Part shown: piece by piece, positions 38,501 through 52,216 of the stretch
Layout of the letters: each line of letters starts with the position of its first letter
How positions within the stretch are numbered: position 1 is the first letter of the stretch
Assembly: GCF_964340395.1 (NCBI RefSeq)
Contig: NC_135563.1
Location: 906,001-970,000, forward strand
DNA: 64,000 bases
DNA from: Glandiceps talaboti
Taxonomy: Eukaryota; Hemichordata; Enteropneusta; Spengelidae
Direction of reading: 5' to 3'
Notes under the pieces: generated by a model
The model's database searches: none
What the model was told of the DNA's origin: nothing
The model's input: only the letters and a program-made list of their open reading frames with translations
Made by a program: the position numbers and the translations under genes

Positions 38501-41500
38501 CTTTGACATGACTCCACTTAGAACTCTTCTCAATGGATTTACAGTCAGACAATACTGCAAAGAAGTCTGCTTTAATCTACAGTAGAGGAGAGAAAGGTAT
38601 GGCAAACCACACGTCAGTTCACAGATAGTGGTATGGCAAACCACACGTCAGTTCACAGATAGTGGTATGGCAAACCACACGTCAGTTCACAGATAGTGGT
38701 ATGGCAAACCACACATCAGTTCACAGATAGTGGTATGGCAAACCACACGTCAGTTCACAGATAGTGGTATGGCAAACCACACGTCAGTTCACAGATAGTG
38801 GTATGGCAAACCACACGTCAGTTCACAGATAGTGGTATGGCAAACCACACGTCAGTTCACAGATAGTGGTATGGCAAACCACACGTCAGTTCACAGATAG
38901 TGGTATGGCAAACCACACGTCAGTACACAGATAGTGGTATGGCAAACCACACGTCAGTACACAGATAGTGGTATGGCAAACCACACGTCAGTTCACAGAT
39001 AGTGGTATGGCAAACCACACATCAGTTCACAGATAGTGGTATGGCAAACCACACATCAGTACACAGATAGTGGTATGGCAAACCACACGTCAGTTCACAG
39101 ATAGTGGTATGGCAAACCACACATCAGTACACAGATAGTGGTATGGCAAACCACACACACACACACGCACGCACGCACGCACTCACACACATACACACAC
39201 ACGTTTTCTTACCAATATCTTGCTGTCCCATCCACTAACAATATTAAACTTTTGCCTGAAATCATGAACTATTTATCAAATCCCTTTGAAAACATATCCA
39301 CATCCAACTCAGTGCTTTAACCATCAAGAACCTATACAATATCAGAAGTGAAGTTGTTTATTGAAAACAACTAAATGGTCCCTGTTTTGCCACTACATTT
39401 GAATGGAGCAGACTACTTTAAAACTTTACACCTTGTGACATTATTTCAATGCCATTTCAAGTCTGGCCCAAGTCATGAAAATGAGGTACATCATGCAGTT
39501 TACTCCACATCCAAATACATTACCTTTGTACCGTAAAATATCTAACATTTTAGTTTCAAAATTATGATATTACATAGATCTTAGTAAAAGGTTGGTCACC
39601 ATGAAAAGATCCCCTAAGTTGATACAACTTTTTCATCAATTCATGAATGTTAAGAAAGTCTTCACACAAATTAAGCATTAAAACAATTTTCAACTTAGGG
39701 TTCCTTTGGTGAAATTCCTGATATGACTCATATGACAGGTTCTGACTCTCAAGAAAAACTACATAAAAAGAAACAAAACATTTAGTACCGGAAGCTTGAC
39801 AAGCACAAGTGATGAAGGAAGGAAGGCATACTATCACCCACAATGCATTGCTTTCCTCACAAGGGTTCCCAGAATGCACCTTGCTAGTGATTGACAGCTC
39901 AACGCCTTTGTTTGCTAACTGCTTCAGATTGAAAACATAGACGGGTCATTTAGTAAGTTAATCAAGTATCAATGCATGAAATATCAAACATCAAAATCTT
40001 TAAAATCTAGACTTTCTTTCACAGGATAAATTTCAAAGCTGCTGTATCTGCTGATCACTGTACATGTAACTACATTTCAATATGGTGTCAAGAATAGCTT
40101 CCATTGCATGTATTATGTACTCATGTATACAACAATTAAAAACTGAATTTCATCATATTTCATTTCTTCTGTGATGCAGCATTCAAACCACACAGCTACA
40201 ACAACCACACCGGAGGGAGCTACCATAACATAGGCGGTAGTCAGAAAAGCTCAATGGCTTATTCACTTGTTTGTCTCGCATGACAATATAACAAACTCAT
40301 TTCCATATCAAGTTTATATTTTTTGTTATCTGTCTACCCCAATGCTCTCAAGTTATATTTATCACATGGCAGTGTACAACAGACCAAATTTCCTTCTATG
40401 TATCATTGTTACACACTATTAAATGATTTCAGTTAGTGTCAAAACTAGATTCTTGGTTATCATTCTATACTTTGCTGGAGAGGTATACATACACATGGTG
40501 ACAAAGTGTCTTGTATTGTAAACTGACTGACAATATTTACTATCATGGCAAGCAATGTTCACTTGGAAGTGACATATTTAAAACATTTCAACTGGTTGTT
40601 GGCTCATTCACAGTCTACAGGACAGCTTAAAATACTGACACTCCCTTTTGACATGAGAGATTGTTTTATTGTCATTGTAAAGACTGGCCCTCCATCTCAC
40701 ATCTCCCATACCACTGGAAAAGAGCGAACAGACCTTCTCCTGCCTTGATCTTCCCTCTTCTTTCTCTTTCTTTCGTACTTGGAGCATGAATTCATTAAAA
40801 AGCCCTTCTCGTTCTCTCATTTTGTCAATGGCTTTGAACCTTGCCTCCTTGCCATGCTTGGTAGCAAATTCACTAAACGTTGTCCTGCAGTAAAAACAGC
40901 ATAGAGTAATCATCACTCTTAATCACAGTCAAGCTTTATACAAGAAGTTACACATTACACTTTGTAGTGTTCATTATCTATCTCTGGCTTGTGCTGGTTG
41001 TGCTGTGAATAAAACACTTTTCAATGTTAAAGTGTCAATAACTTGGGTAGTCAGTGTGTATGATGAGTTTTAGTATGTAAATTTCTTTTGTCATACCTAT
41101 TCAAATAAATCTGTATCTTTGGCAAAGTCATAACAGGTGCATATATTTTCCTTAGTTTCGTTGCAAATATTCTGCATGTCTTTCAAGAAAATCTGTTGAC
41201 AAATTTCTAAAATTGCTACTCCTTCTACAATAAATCATTGATACCAGAACCGATGAAAATGGGTATTCAGAAACTCATCAGTGGCAATTCTACGCTTGCC
41301 AAATGGAAAAATGTTTTTACAAAACTCTATAGACTGGTGAGATTTGTCTGACTTCAAGGAGATGATGTCCAACACTACAAATCAGAGAGAGTTGTGGGTA
41401 AAATGTTGTACAGTGCATCACTCCCCTCCTCTTACACAGTACATAGTAAACAAATCATTACCCTCCCCTCACAAAGTACAAAATGTAAATAGCAAACATC

Positions 41501-44500
41501 AGATGGTAAGTATTGTCTGACCTGGATGTAAGCTTGGCATCTTCAAGCAGAGATCGAAATTCTTCTTTTTTCTCTTTCAATTTACTGTGTTTCTCTTTCC
41601 TTTCTTCCTCTGCTCTTTGTTTGACATACCGATCAAACACTTGTTTTCTTTCCTTAGGATTGAGTAATAGGTATCTGGGATCAAACACAATTTTGTGAAG
41701 TTCTTTGTCCCAAGTAGAAAATGCTGAAACCTGCAAGAGGAAGAATCCAACAAGAAAGATTGAATACCAGGGATATACTGCTAGATACCATCACAGTCAT
41801 AAAATATGGCAACAAGTCATGACCAGCAATAACAAATCATATCACCATAGTGGTGAACTGATAATTTCTTCCATTATATACCAGTACTTTCAGTTCATAA
41901 AAGCCAACAAACTATCCTTTGTTTCCATATAGCCCATTACTTTATCATTTTTTATTTTTGTTTCAATACATTTCATAGTAGACCTACCCCTCTTTCATAT
42001 AGCATGTCTTTGAACTGTTTCATCCTGATGTCAAGTGGTACAATAGCTCTCTCTCTAGCAGCCTTAACTTCAGCTTCAATAGCAGCTTCTTTCTCTGGAT
42101 CATGAGGTTCAGATGACTTCTCCTCTTTCTTTTTCTTAGCCTTTGGTTCATCTTCAGATCCAAAATCATCTGATTTCTTCTTGATTGGTGTAGGTTCTAC
42201 AGTGATATCAAATACATTGGTGTGGGTTCTACAGTGATATCAAATACATTGGTGTGGGTTCTACAATGATATCAAATATATTGGTGTGGGTTCCCCAGTG
42301 ATATCAAATACATTGGTGTAGGTTCTACAATGATATCAAATACATTGGTGTGGGTTCTACAGTGATATCAAATACATTGGTGTGGGTTCTACAATGATAT
42401 CAAATACATTGGTGTGGGTTCTACAGTGATATCAAATACATTGGTGTGGGTTCTACAGTGATATCAAATACACTGATTGGTGTAGGTTCTACAGTGATAT
42501 CAAATACATTGGTGTGGGTTCTACAATGATATCAAATACATTGGTGTGGGTTCTACAATGATATCAAATACATTGGTGTGGGTTCTACAGTGATATCAAA
42601 TACATTGGTGTGGGTTCTACAGTGATATCAAATACACTGATTGGTGTAGGTTCTACAGTGATATCAAATAAATACATTGGTGTGGGTTCTACAATGATAT
42701 CAAATAAATTGGTGTGGGTTCTACAATGATATCAAATACATTGGTGTGGGTTCTACAATGAAATTTTCAGACCTTGGGTCACAAAGACCCCCATAACCAA
42801 AAAGTGATGTAAAACCCTGCTAACCTGGTTCATCTGACTTGCCTCTCCATGGCTTCTCTTGTACCATTTTATCTACATCTGCCCTGCCTTTCAAGTCATC
42901 TGGTTTTTCCCAGAGTGAGGCACGAGTACTGGCATTGAAAAAAAACACCCTCTCATCTCCTGTCCATACTACACACCTGTAGGGAAGGCACATTCATACA
43001 AAATAACACATACTTTAAAATTAATACAACTAGTATTTCTTTGTATTTGAAGAAATTAAGATAGGCGACAGAAAAACATTTAAACATGTATTTACCAGGA
43101 AGTATAGGCCTGGATTAGTTTGTAAAGATTCAACTGGTGGCAAGCAATATGTGAAATTAAGGGAAAATGACTTGGTCATAAGGACTGACAGGAAACTGCC
43201 GGTCCTTTCTCAATGCAGTTTGTGACCTGTATCTACAGGTCAACCCCATTCCTCATCCATAATGATCAAACAATTTTGAACTTTAACATGATTCGACTCA
43301 TTGTCTTTTGCTGTAATAGAATGAGAACATTATGAATATTAAGTACAATAACTTATTTCATTTATATAATCTTTTGTTATTCACAATGCATGATACACAA
43401 ATACACAAAGATTGCACAAAATGTGGATTAATGAATCATTTCTCATATTACCTGCAATCTCAATGAGATCACAGTTCTCTCTTTCCTCACTGCCTGAAGC
43501 AGCAGCACATGCATGCCTAAAATGAATGTCTTGATAAGTTGATTAGGCAAGACAAAAATGAGAGAAATTCAATCACCACTTATGTTCTAACATATATCGG
43601 TAGTAATTGTTGTATGCTACATGACTATAAACTTAATATCAACAATGCTCTGACTCACAACAAGTCAATTTGACTTACTGACAAGTTGGTAAGCTTAAAA
43701 CAGGCAACACAAGGTCATATTGATGTTGATAAAATTTGGATGGCTATCATTAAATAAATGTTATTCATGAACTTCAAATTACAATTGGTCATAAGGGCCA
43801 ACAAGTTGCTGTAACTCTGCAAAACTGTTGGGCCATACAGAAATTTGGTTTCGGACAAACATTAATTTCACAGTGGTGGCAAAGTACATGTATGTGTTTG
43901 GGACTCAATGAAAGTAAAGTTAAATTTGGGGAAAAGGGACATCACATAATATTGAGATTGGATATGATATTAATGAATTGCTATTTTGGAAAAAATGATT
44001 TAATAAATAGACTCGGATGTCTTACCAGGGTGTACCAGGGACGGCTTTACTCTGTATAGGTTTAGATTTATCAGTATCTTTATCTTCTTTATCACTCTCT
44101 TCAGCTTCCTAGAAGAAAACAGAACATCTTTCATTAGGAGGAAGGGAACAGCCATCAGCCATCATTTATGCAGCATAAGAAGTATGTAACTAGCAATGAC
44201 TGCAGTACATTCAAGAAATATGAAATCCAGGAACTAGCAATGACTGCAGTACTAATGCAAAAAATATGAAACTCAGAAACTAGCAATGACTGTAGTACTA
44301 ATGCAAGAAATATGAAATTCAGGAACTAGCAATGACTGTAGTACTAATGCACTAAATATGAAATTCAGGAACTAACAATGACTGTAGTACTAATGCAAGA
44401 AATATGAAATTCAGGAACTAGCAATGACTGTAGTAGTAATGCAAGAAATATGAAATTCAGAAACTAGCAATGACTGCAGTACTAATGCAAGAAATATGAA

Positions 44501-47500
44501 ATCCAGGAACTAGCAATGACTGTAGTACTAATGCAAGAAATATGAAATTCAGAAACTAGCAATGACTGCAGTACTAATTCAAGAAATATGAAATTCAGGA
44601 ACTAACAATGACTGCAGTACTAATGCAAGAAATATGAAATTCAGGAACTAGCAATGACTAGTATTAATTCAAGAAATATGAAACTCAGAAACTAGCAATG
44701 ACTGTAGTACTAATGCAAGAAATATGAAATTCAGGAACTAACAATGACTGCAGTACTAATGCAAGAAATATGAAATTAGGAACTAGCAATGACTGTAGTA
44801 CTAATGCAAGAAATATGAAATTCAGGAACTAACAATGACTGCAGTACTAATGCAAGAAATATGAAATTAGGAACTAGCAATGACTGTAGTACTAATGCAA
44901 GAAATATGAAATTCAGGAACTAGCAATGATTGTGGTACTAATGCAAGAAATATGAAATTCAGGAACTAGCAATGACTGCAGTACTAATGCACGAAATATG
45001 AAATTCAGGAACTAGCAATGACTGCAGTACTAATGCACGAAATATGAAATCCGGGAACTAGCAATGATTGTGGTACTAATGCAAGACAAATATGAAATTC
45101 AGGAACTAGCAATGACTGTGGTACTAATGCAAGAAATATGAAATTCAGGAACTAGCAATGACTGTAGTACTAATGCAAGAAATATGAAATTCAGGAACTA
45201 GCAATGACTGTAGTACTAATCGAAGACAAATATGAAATTCAGGAACTAGCAATGACTACAGTACTAATGCATGAAATATGACATTCAGGAACTTGCAATG
45301 ACTGTAGTACTAATGCAAGAAATATGAAATTCAGGAACTAGCAATGACTGCAGTACTAATGCAAGAAATATGAAATCAGGGAACTAGCAATGACTGTGGT
45401 ACTAATGCAAGAAATATGAAATCCGGGAACTAACAATGACTACAGTACTAATGCATGAAATATGAAATTCAGGAACTTGCAATGACTGTGGTACTAATGC
45501 AAGAAATATGAAATTCAGGAACTAGCAATGACTGTGGTACTAATGCGGAAATATGAAATCCGGGAACTAGCAATGATTGTGGTACTAATGCAAGACAAAT
45601 ATGAAATCCGGGAACTAACAATGACTGCAGTACTAATGCAAGAAATATGAAATTAGGAACTAGCAATGACTGTAGTACTAATGCAAGACAAATATGAAAT
45701 TAGGAACTAGCAATGACTGCAGTATTAATGCAAAAAATATGAAATCCGGGAACTAGCAATGATTGTGGAACTAATGCAAGAAATATGAAATTCAGGAACT
45801 AGCAATGACTGCAGTACTAATGCAAGAAATATGAAATTCAGGAACTAGCAATGACTGTAGTACTAATGCAAGAAATATGAAATTCAGGAACTAGCAATGA
45901 CTGTAGTACTAATGCAAGAAATATGAAATTCAGGAACTAGCAATGACTGCAGTACTAATGCAAGAAATATGAAATTCAGGAACTAGCAATGACTGTAGTA
46001 CTAATGCAAGAAATATGAAATTCAGGAACTAGCAATGACTGTGGTACTAATGCAAGAAATATGAAATTCAGGAACTAGCAATGACTGTGGTACTAATGCA
46101 AGAAATATGAAATTCAGGAACTAGCAATGACTGCAAAACAAAGCATAAAAGTAAAAACCATGAAGGATTGGCTCATCAAAACAGTCTACATCATTTTTGA
46201 ATCACAACAGCAGTATTCAAGTCTAATATCTGACAAGTCTCACCTTGTTTTCTTCTTTTTTGCTTTCTTTTTCATCTACTTCCATTTTCTCTGGTTCTTC
46301 CTTGTTCTTATCTTTTTCTGTGAAAGAACACTATTAAGTTTCACAAATCAAACTTTCAATATTTATTTTAATGGCATTTCAGGAACATATGAAATTGTGT
46401 CTGGGTTCCACCTAAATAAGTTAAGTGCACACTTGCTAGTCTGGGATAGTACAGGACCTATATGTGAATACTAGTGACTATGATATCATGAATATTAGGT
46501 TTTTGATAGACAGTTACATACGCTATCACTGTACAAAGTATCAAGGACAAGATTTTTAAATCCTATCTCATATAACATTCTATAGTGCTAAAAATAATGT
46601 ACCATGTATTTCTAATGAAAGTGCCAAATCCCCCAATGGCATTGTCGCTAAAACCGTTGAGAGTAAACTTGTAATTTTCTACTATGATTATGTGGTCTTG
46701 TTGCTATATAATAGGCATATTTGCCTACATTTTTTGTAGATTTTTTCCCATCCCTACACATCAATGGTGTTATACATACATCCGCAATATATGCCATTGT
46801 TTAACTGTTGCTATGGGCATGGTCTTGTTGCCAAGCATATCTGCATACATTTTTATTCATTTGCCTTTCTTTTACTGGTGTTATATTGGCATTATACATC
46901 GTTTACTTGTTGCTATGGACATTTGCATATTTTCCATATATACACATCCCTGTTATATTTTCAATAAACCCTATCATTTGACTGTTGCTAAGGACGTGGG
47001 CATGGTTGATAGGACCACTAAAGTAAGCATGACACACTCACAATTTACACACTAACACTTTTAGAATCATAACAAATTCCATCCCCAGTTGTCTGAGAGG
47101 TAAAGTTCAATATCAAGATCATTTGCATCATCCACAAGACAGACAGACAGACTTTGTTAGAACTCCGAGAACGTTTCCCAGCAAACCTCAAGGAGGGATA
47201 CTTCAAGTGCCACTAACATGCACGTGTTACATCAGTGTTCTCCACAGTTGAAAAATAGTGCCAATTGCATTGTAGCACAACTGTATTTAGTTGTTGAAAT
47301 GGGTTTGGCCTTGTTGCTAGGCATATTTGCAAACATTTTTGGAATCTTAGGAACTTGTATGCCCTTCTCACTTTCCATCTTTGCAGTAAACCACCATATC
47401 TGTTGCTATTGGCATGGTCTTGTTACTAGGCATATTTGCATACATTTTTGAACGTGCATTCATTTACCAACCCATCCCTGTTGATATCTTTGTAATATGC

Positions 47501-50470
47501 ATCGTCCTTTCACTGTTGCTAAGGGTGTGGTTATGGTTACTAGGGCCAAATGTGTCAAAATGTTTTTTTTTTAACAATAACTGCAGAATAACACCTCCAG
47601 AAACATTCCCACCAAGTTTCAATCCCATGGATCATGCAGTTTCAAGATATAAGTTTTTGACCAAAATTGACATTTTTTCTTTCCGTAAGGACGGAGATGT
47701 ATTAGGGGTTGAAATGTCTGTGTGTGTGTTCGTATCACAATTTTCTAAAAAACGGCTGCATCAATTCGAATGAAATTTGGTAGACATGTTCCGTAGGGTA
47801 ATGGCAAAAACTGATTAGGTTTTGGTAAACATTCCAAGAATATTTAATGAGCAATTTGCATAATTAATGGTTTTCGGTAATTAGGGCAATATCTCAAAGA
47901 GTGCACGCTTCAAATTCAATATATTTGCGATACCTAAGCACATCTGTCCTGAAATCATTATTGATAGAGCTTTCAGTTTTAATAAGATACTGACATTTTG
48001 CGGTAATTAGACGAGGTGGCCACACAAAAGAAAGTTTTCGTTTCTGGTCAGGAAACGTTGCCTAAAGTGGTGTGACGACGTGATTTTTTTTTTAATTGTT
48101 CATGATTAGTTCTGCAGTTCTCTTCCCTGAAGTAGCAATTAATGTAGGAAGAATTATTTTTGTTTTCACTTGGATCTGCAGTCTGCATTGGCTGGACAAA
48201 CATAAGAAAAAAGATCTAGGTGAAGTGATGCAAACTCACCAGAAAACAATTTTTTTTCTTGGCCTTAAACACGCCCACCGTGAGATCTATGCTACAACTT
48301 TCTATAAAAGCTTCCTATTATTACATGTGTGGTGGTTGGCCGTAAGATCGCATCTGCAGGCAATTATGCTGGAGATTTCGCCTACATAACTTCATACCAT
48401 CTCTTCACTATTTCAAAATTGAAAATCTTGTTTTTACTTTTTTCAATACTTGCACGTATTTCTGTTTCTGAAAGCATGCATGAGCTCCCAGGTGAAATCA
48501 TCAGCTTTCTACCGAAAATTCTAGCTGGAGAATTCACCAAGATAAATCCATATCATATCAAAATCCATATCAAAATTAAAATTCTTCTCTCTTTTTTAAA
48601 ATATAAATCTTTCGATACTAAGGGCAAGTTTGCTGCCAGAATGCATGCATTTTATTCAAATTTGCCCATTAGTTTTTGAGTTTAATTTTTATACCAAAAA
48701 TGACATTTTTTTATCAAAATCCCACACCTGTCATGCGATCATTATGCTTTAACCTTTTCACCACCAATTGCCCCCTGGGAATGTTTGTTCTCCACCACCC
48801 CCCTCACTGACCACCAGGTGAGAGTGAGTGTTATGTAATCAAATTGATATAAAAATACTTAGAGTTGCTCATTTTAAAAAAATGAGATATCATTTCATTG
48901 GAAAATAAATTCTCTACATCACACTTGCAAATACATGCATTCAAATTCCACAAACATAACCGAAATATGAATTAAAGTAATAAAATATGAATAAAACAAA
49001 CACGAGTCGTTTATTTATTGACATATCACAAATTAACAAAATATTTATATTACAAATAAAATTAAAAAATACCAACATTTATGTTCCTACAAAACGTCTC
49101 TTTACTGGTTAAATTGTCAAAATTGGCGAAAATTTGGCAGAAAATGACATTTTGAGTCATAAAAATTTGAACGAAATTAATTAACGGCTCACTAATCCGA
49201 TTATGACGCAACAGACGGTGCCGCACCGGCAATGAAAGTGTCTTAAAATATCTAAAGTTGTCACCTTGATACCTTTTGAAAAGTTGGTTTTTGTAAATAT
49301 AATTCATTAATTGTCATTATTGAGCAGAGCAACAAAAAATTATTTCTCAATTTATGCCAGAAATCGGCAAAAAATGACCGTAAGTCAGTAGCATTGGCGC
49401 CAAAATCGGATGGGCAAAATGGCTTTATTTGCCGATGCACATACCGACCAACAGAAATATGCAGTCTGTAATTTGAACCCACGCCGCGGTAATGTTTTCG
49501 TCACATTGAGTACATGGAGTTCACACAGCCATCTCCTTTCATTCATAAATGCCATCAAAGTCAAAATTAAACAGAATTTTTCATGAACAGAGTCGTTATT
49601 TACATCGCAAACGATGTTAGGGTAGACAATTTTGGATGTGGCCATGTTGAAATTTGAATTTTACTGTTAAAAAACGCATTCAAAAAATGTGATCGGAAAA
49701 TCGTCAGATTGTGTGTAATCTACCGCCCACATTGTACCACTGACCAGTATAAATTGAACTTGTATGAGTATTATTCATTATTGAACATTACCACAAAGAA
49801 ATATGACCAAAATAATTACTTTTGGAGCTAAATACTGGCCCCAAGGCCATAGTATGGGCGAATGCTACGGGTCAACAAGTTACGCAATTTGCCAACTTTC
49901 ACTACGGCAACGGTGAATTCCCCGCCGGTAGATCACTCTGCCCTCTTGGTAGTTCTGAAGCCTATATCGTTCCCACAACTGACCTGATGTATTCAACAAT
50001 GTTTTTGAGTAAAAATTCAGTGGAAATTTCTCAGGACAGTTGTCAAAATGACATCGTAGGAGATGCTACGTGAACCGTTAATTACTTCCACGCTGTTGCA
50101 ATTCGATCTTTCTGGCGGAAAACGCACACAAAAATTACGATCGCTCGTCTTTCCAATCGTGTTAGAAAACCATCCACTAACATGTGTTCAAAATGGCACA
50201 CTATATAAACAAGGCTAATACGCATGTGTGGAACTAGTTATGGCAGCAAGTTTTGCAGCAATAGCTGCCGTTAAACAGTTTGAACGTCGTAGTAGTTGAA
50301 TGACCTTTGGCGTTCCCGCTGTAGAGGGAGTCGGTGGGCGCCCTAGAGCGTTCCCGCTGTAGTGGGAATCGGTGGTAAAAGGGTTAAACAAATTCCGAAG
50401 AAGGCACCACAAGCAATGTCCCTACCAAATACCTAGAGTGAATCAGTCTGGTGCTTTTTAAGTTTAAGTC

Positions 50471-50541
<71 letters not shown>

Positions 50542-52153
50542 TACATACACAGACACACTCACACACACCACACCATGCCTATAGCACTATGGACATCAGT
50601 CTAGTTGTGATAAAAATATCTGAATATCAGAACAAATGTACATGTACATGATCCTGATTACAAAACAAGACCACTGTATCTGGAATAGTGAAACAAGACT
50701 ACTGTATCTGGAATACAGTGACAAACTCACCATCAGATGACTTGTCTTTATCAGCCAACTCTTTAGGTTTTTCCCAGGTAGATTCCATAGTACGTGAGTT
50801 GTAGTAGTATGTTCTACCATCAGCATTCTTATGTTCAGACCATTCACTGACAGGTTTAGCTGGCCTCACAACTTGTGGCGTAACAGCAAGTGGAGTAGAT
50901 GGTAATGTAACTGAAGGTATCATAGGTGGCATCATTCCTGTCATATCAACAATCACATATCAAACTTTTCAGCCACTACATTGTAATTCACAAATGACAA
51001 GTACATATTATATGACCTTGTATTTATAGCTCTTTATCAAAGACTGTTTATGCCTAGCTTTCTTTTTGTCATATTGTATCATATTGCAACTTAAAACATT
51101 AAAACTGAATAAATGTTGGTGCAATTTATTACAAACATATTTTTGGAGATCTCACCAAATGAAAGTAGACTAATATTCTGGTGAAGGTGACTTCAGGGCC
51201 ATATAATTATTGTTCATTGATCATCAAATCTGTTACAGTGTTATCACTTTGGACATTGAGGTCTGCATTGTCTAAGGGTGGCTATTAATTCTTCTAGTAA
51301 TGAATCATATTTTGTGTTTGAATACAATTGTTGAAATCAACCATACCTGGCATTGGTATAGGCAGTGCTGGTAATGGCATTCCTGGGATAGGAACCCTAA
51401 ATGGCGGCAACATTGGCATCCCAGGAATTCCTGGCATGACTGGTGGTGGAATTGGTTGTGGTGGCATTGAAGATGAAACTAAGAAGAAACAACAAAGCAA
51501 CAATCAGTTCACTTGGGTTGTTATGTAATGTAGGCATTCATATCACTTGTATTTAGAATAATATGGTCATAGTTTTCATTACTTTTGTTTCAAAATAAAA
51601 AGTTCCTTATTTTTATTTTTTATTACTTATGGAAACATGTCTAAGCATCAGTAGTCTCTGGCAGAACTACAATACAGTTGACTGTAGTCATACAAATTCT
51701 TATAGAAACTAATGATAAGTGGGTGATATCACATTAGTTATGACATCACCTGGTTATCTTTGTTCAGTGCACCTTCACTGGTGCCGTTATGGCAGAACAA
51801 TTGGAAAAAGATGACATATCATCCAGTCTTATCAAAATTCATGGTATGCTTAGTGATATGCAAGTGCAACAACAACGTTTACATGACCGTATAGTGAAAC
51901 TGGAAGAGAATTCAAGATAACCTGAAGTAAGTTCTCAACATTCTGTCTGACTTTGAACTTCCTGGGCCTGCCTGCCATACTGCCAATGGGCAAATTAGTC
52001 ATGCCTCGGTAACTTGCGGTTTTGGTAAAGTCACAGGTGTCACATTGGTAACTAATTCAATTGGATATCTTTGTAAAGTACATTGTGCCTCGTTAACTTT
52101 TTGTGCAAGTTTGTCCCTTTTTACCTCCTGTAATGGAGGTTATGTTATGCTTC

Positions 52154-52216
<63 letters not shown>

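Noticed and set aside
38405-38644. 79-codon minus-strand ORF over exon 13
   Set aside because: It is a shadow frame; the FF3 domain is in another frame with proper splice sites at 38409-38576.
38596-39152. CRISPR-like regular spacing of short repeats in several arrays
   Set aside because: Units are contiguous without unique spacers, and this is animal nuclear DNA; they are minisatellites.
39562-39879. 105-codon minus-strand ORF in TCERG1 intron 12
   Set aside because: Skipping it keeps the TCERG1 frame and homology; the sequence matches nothing known to me.
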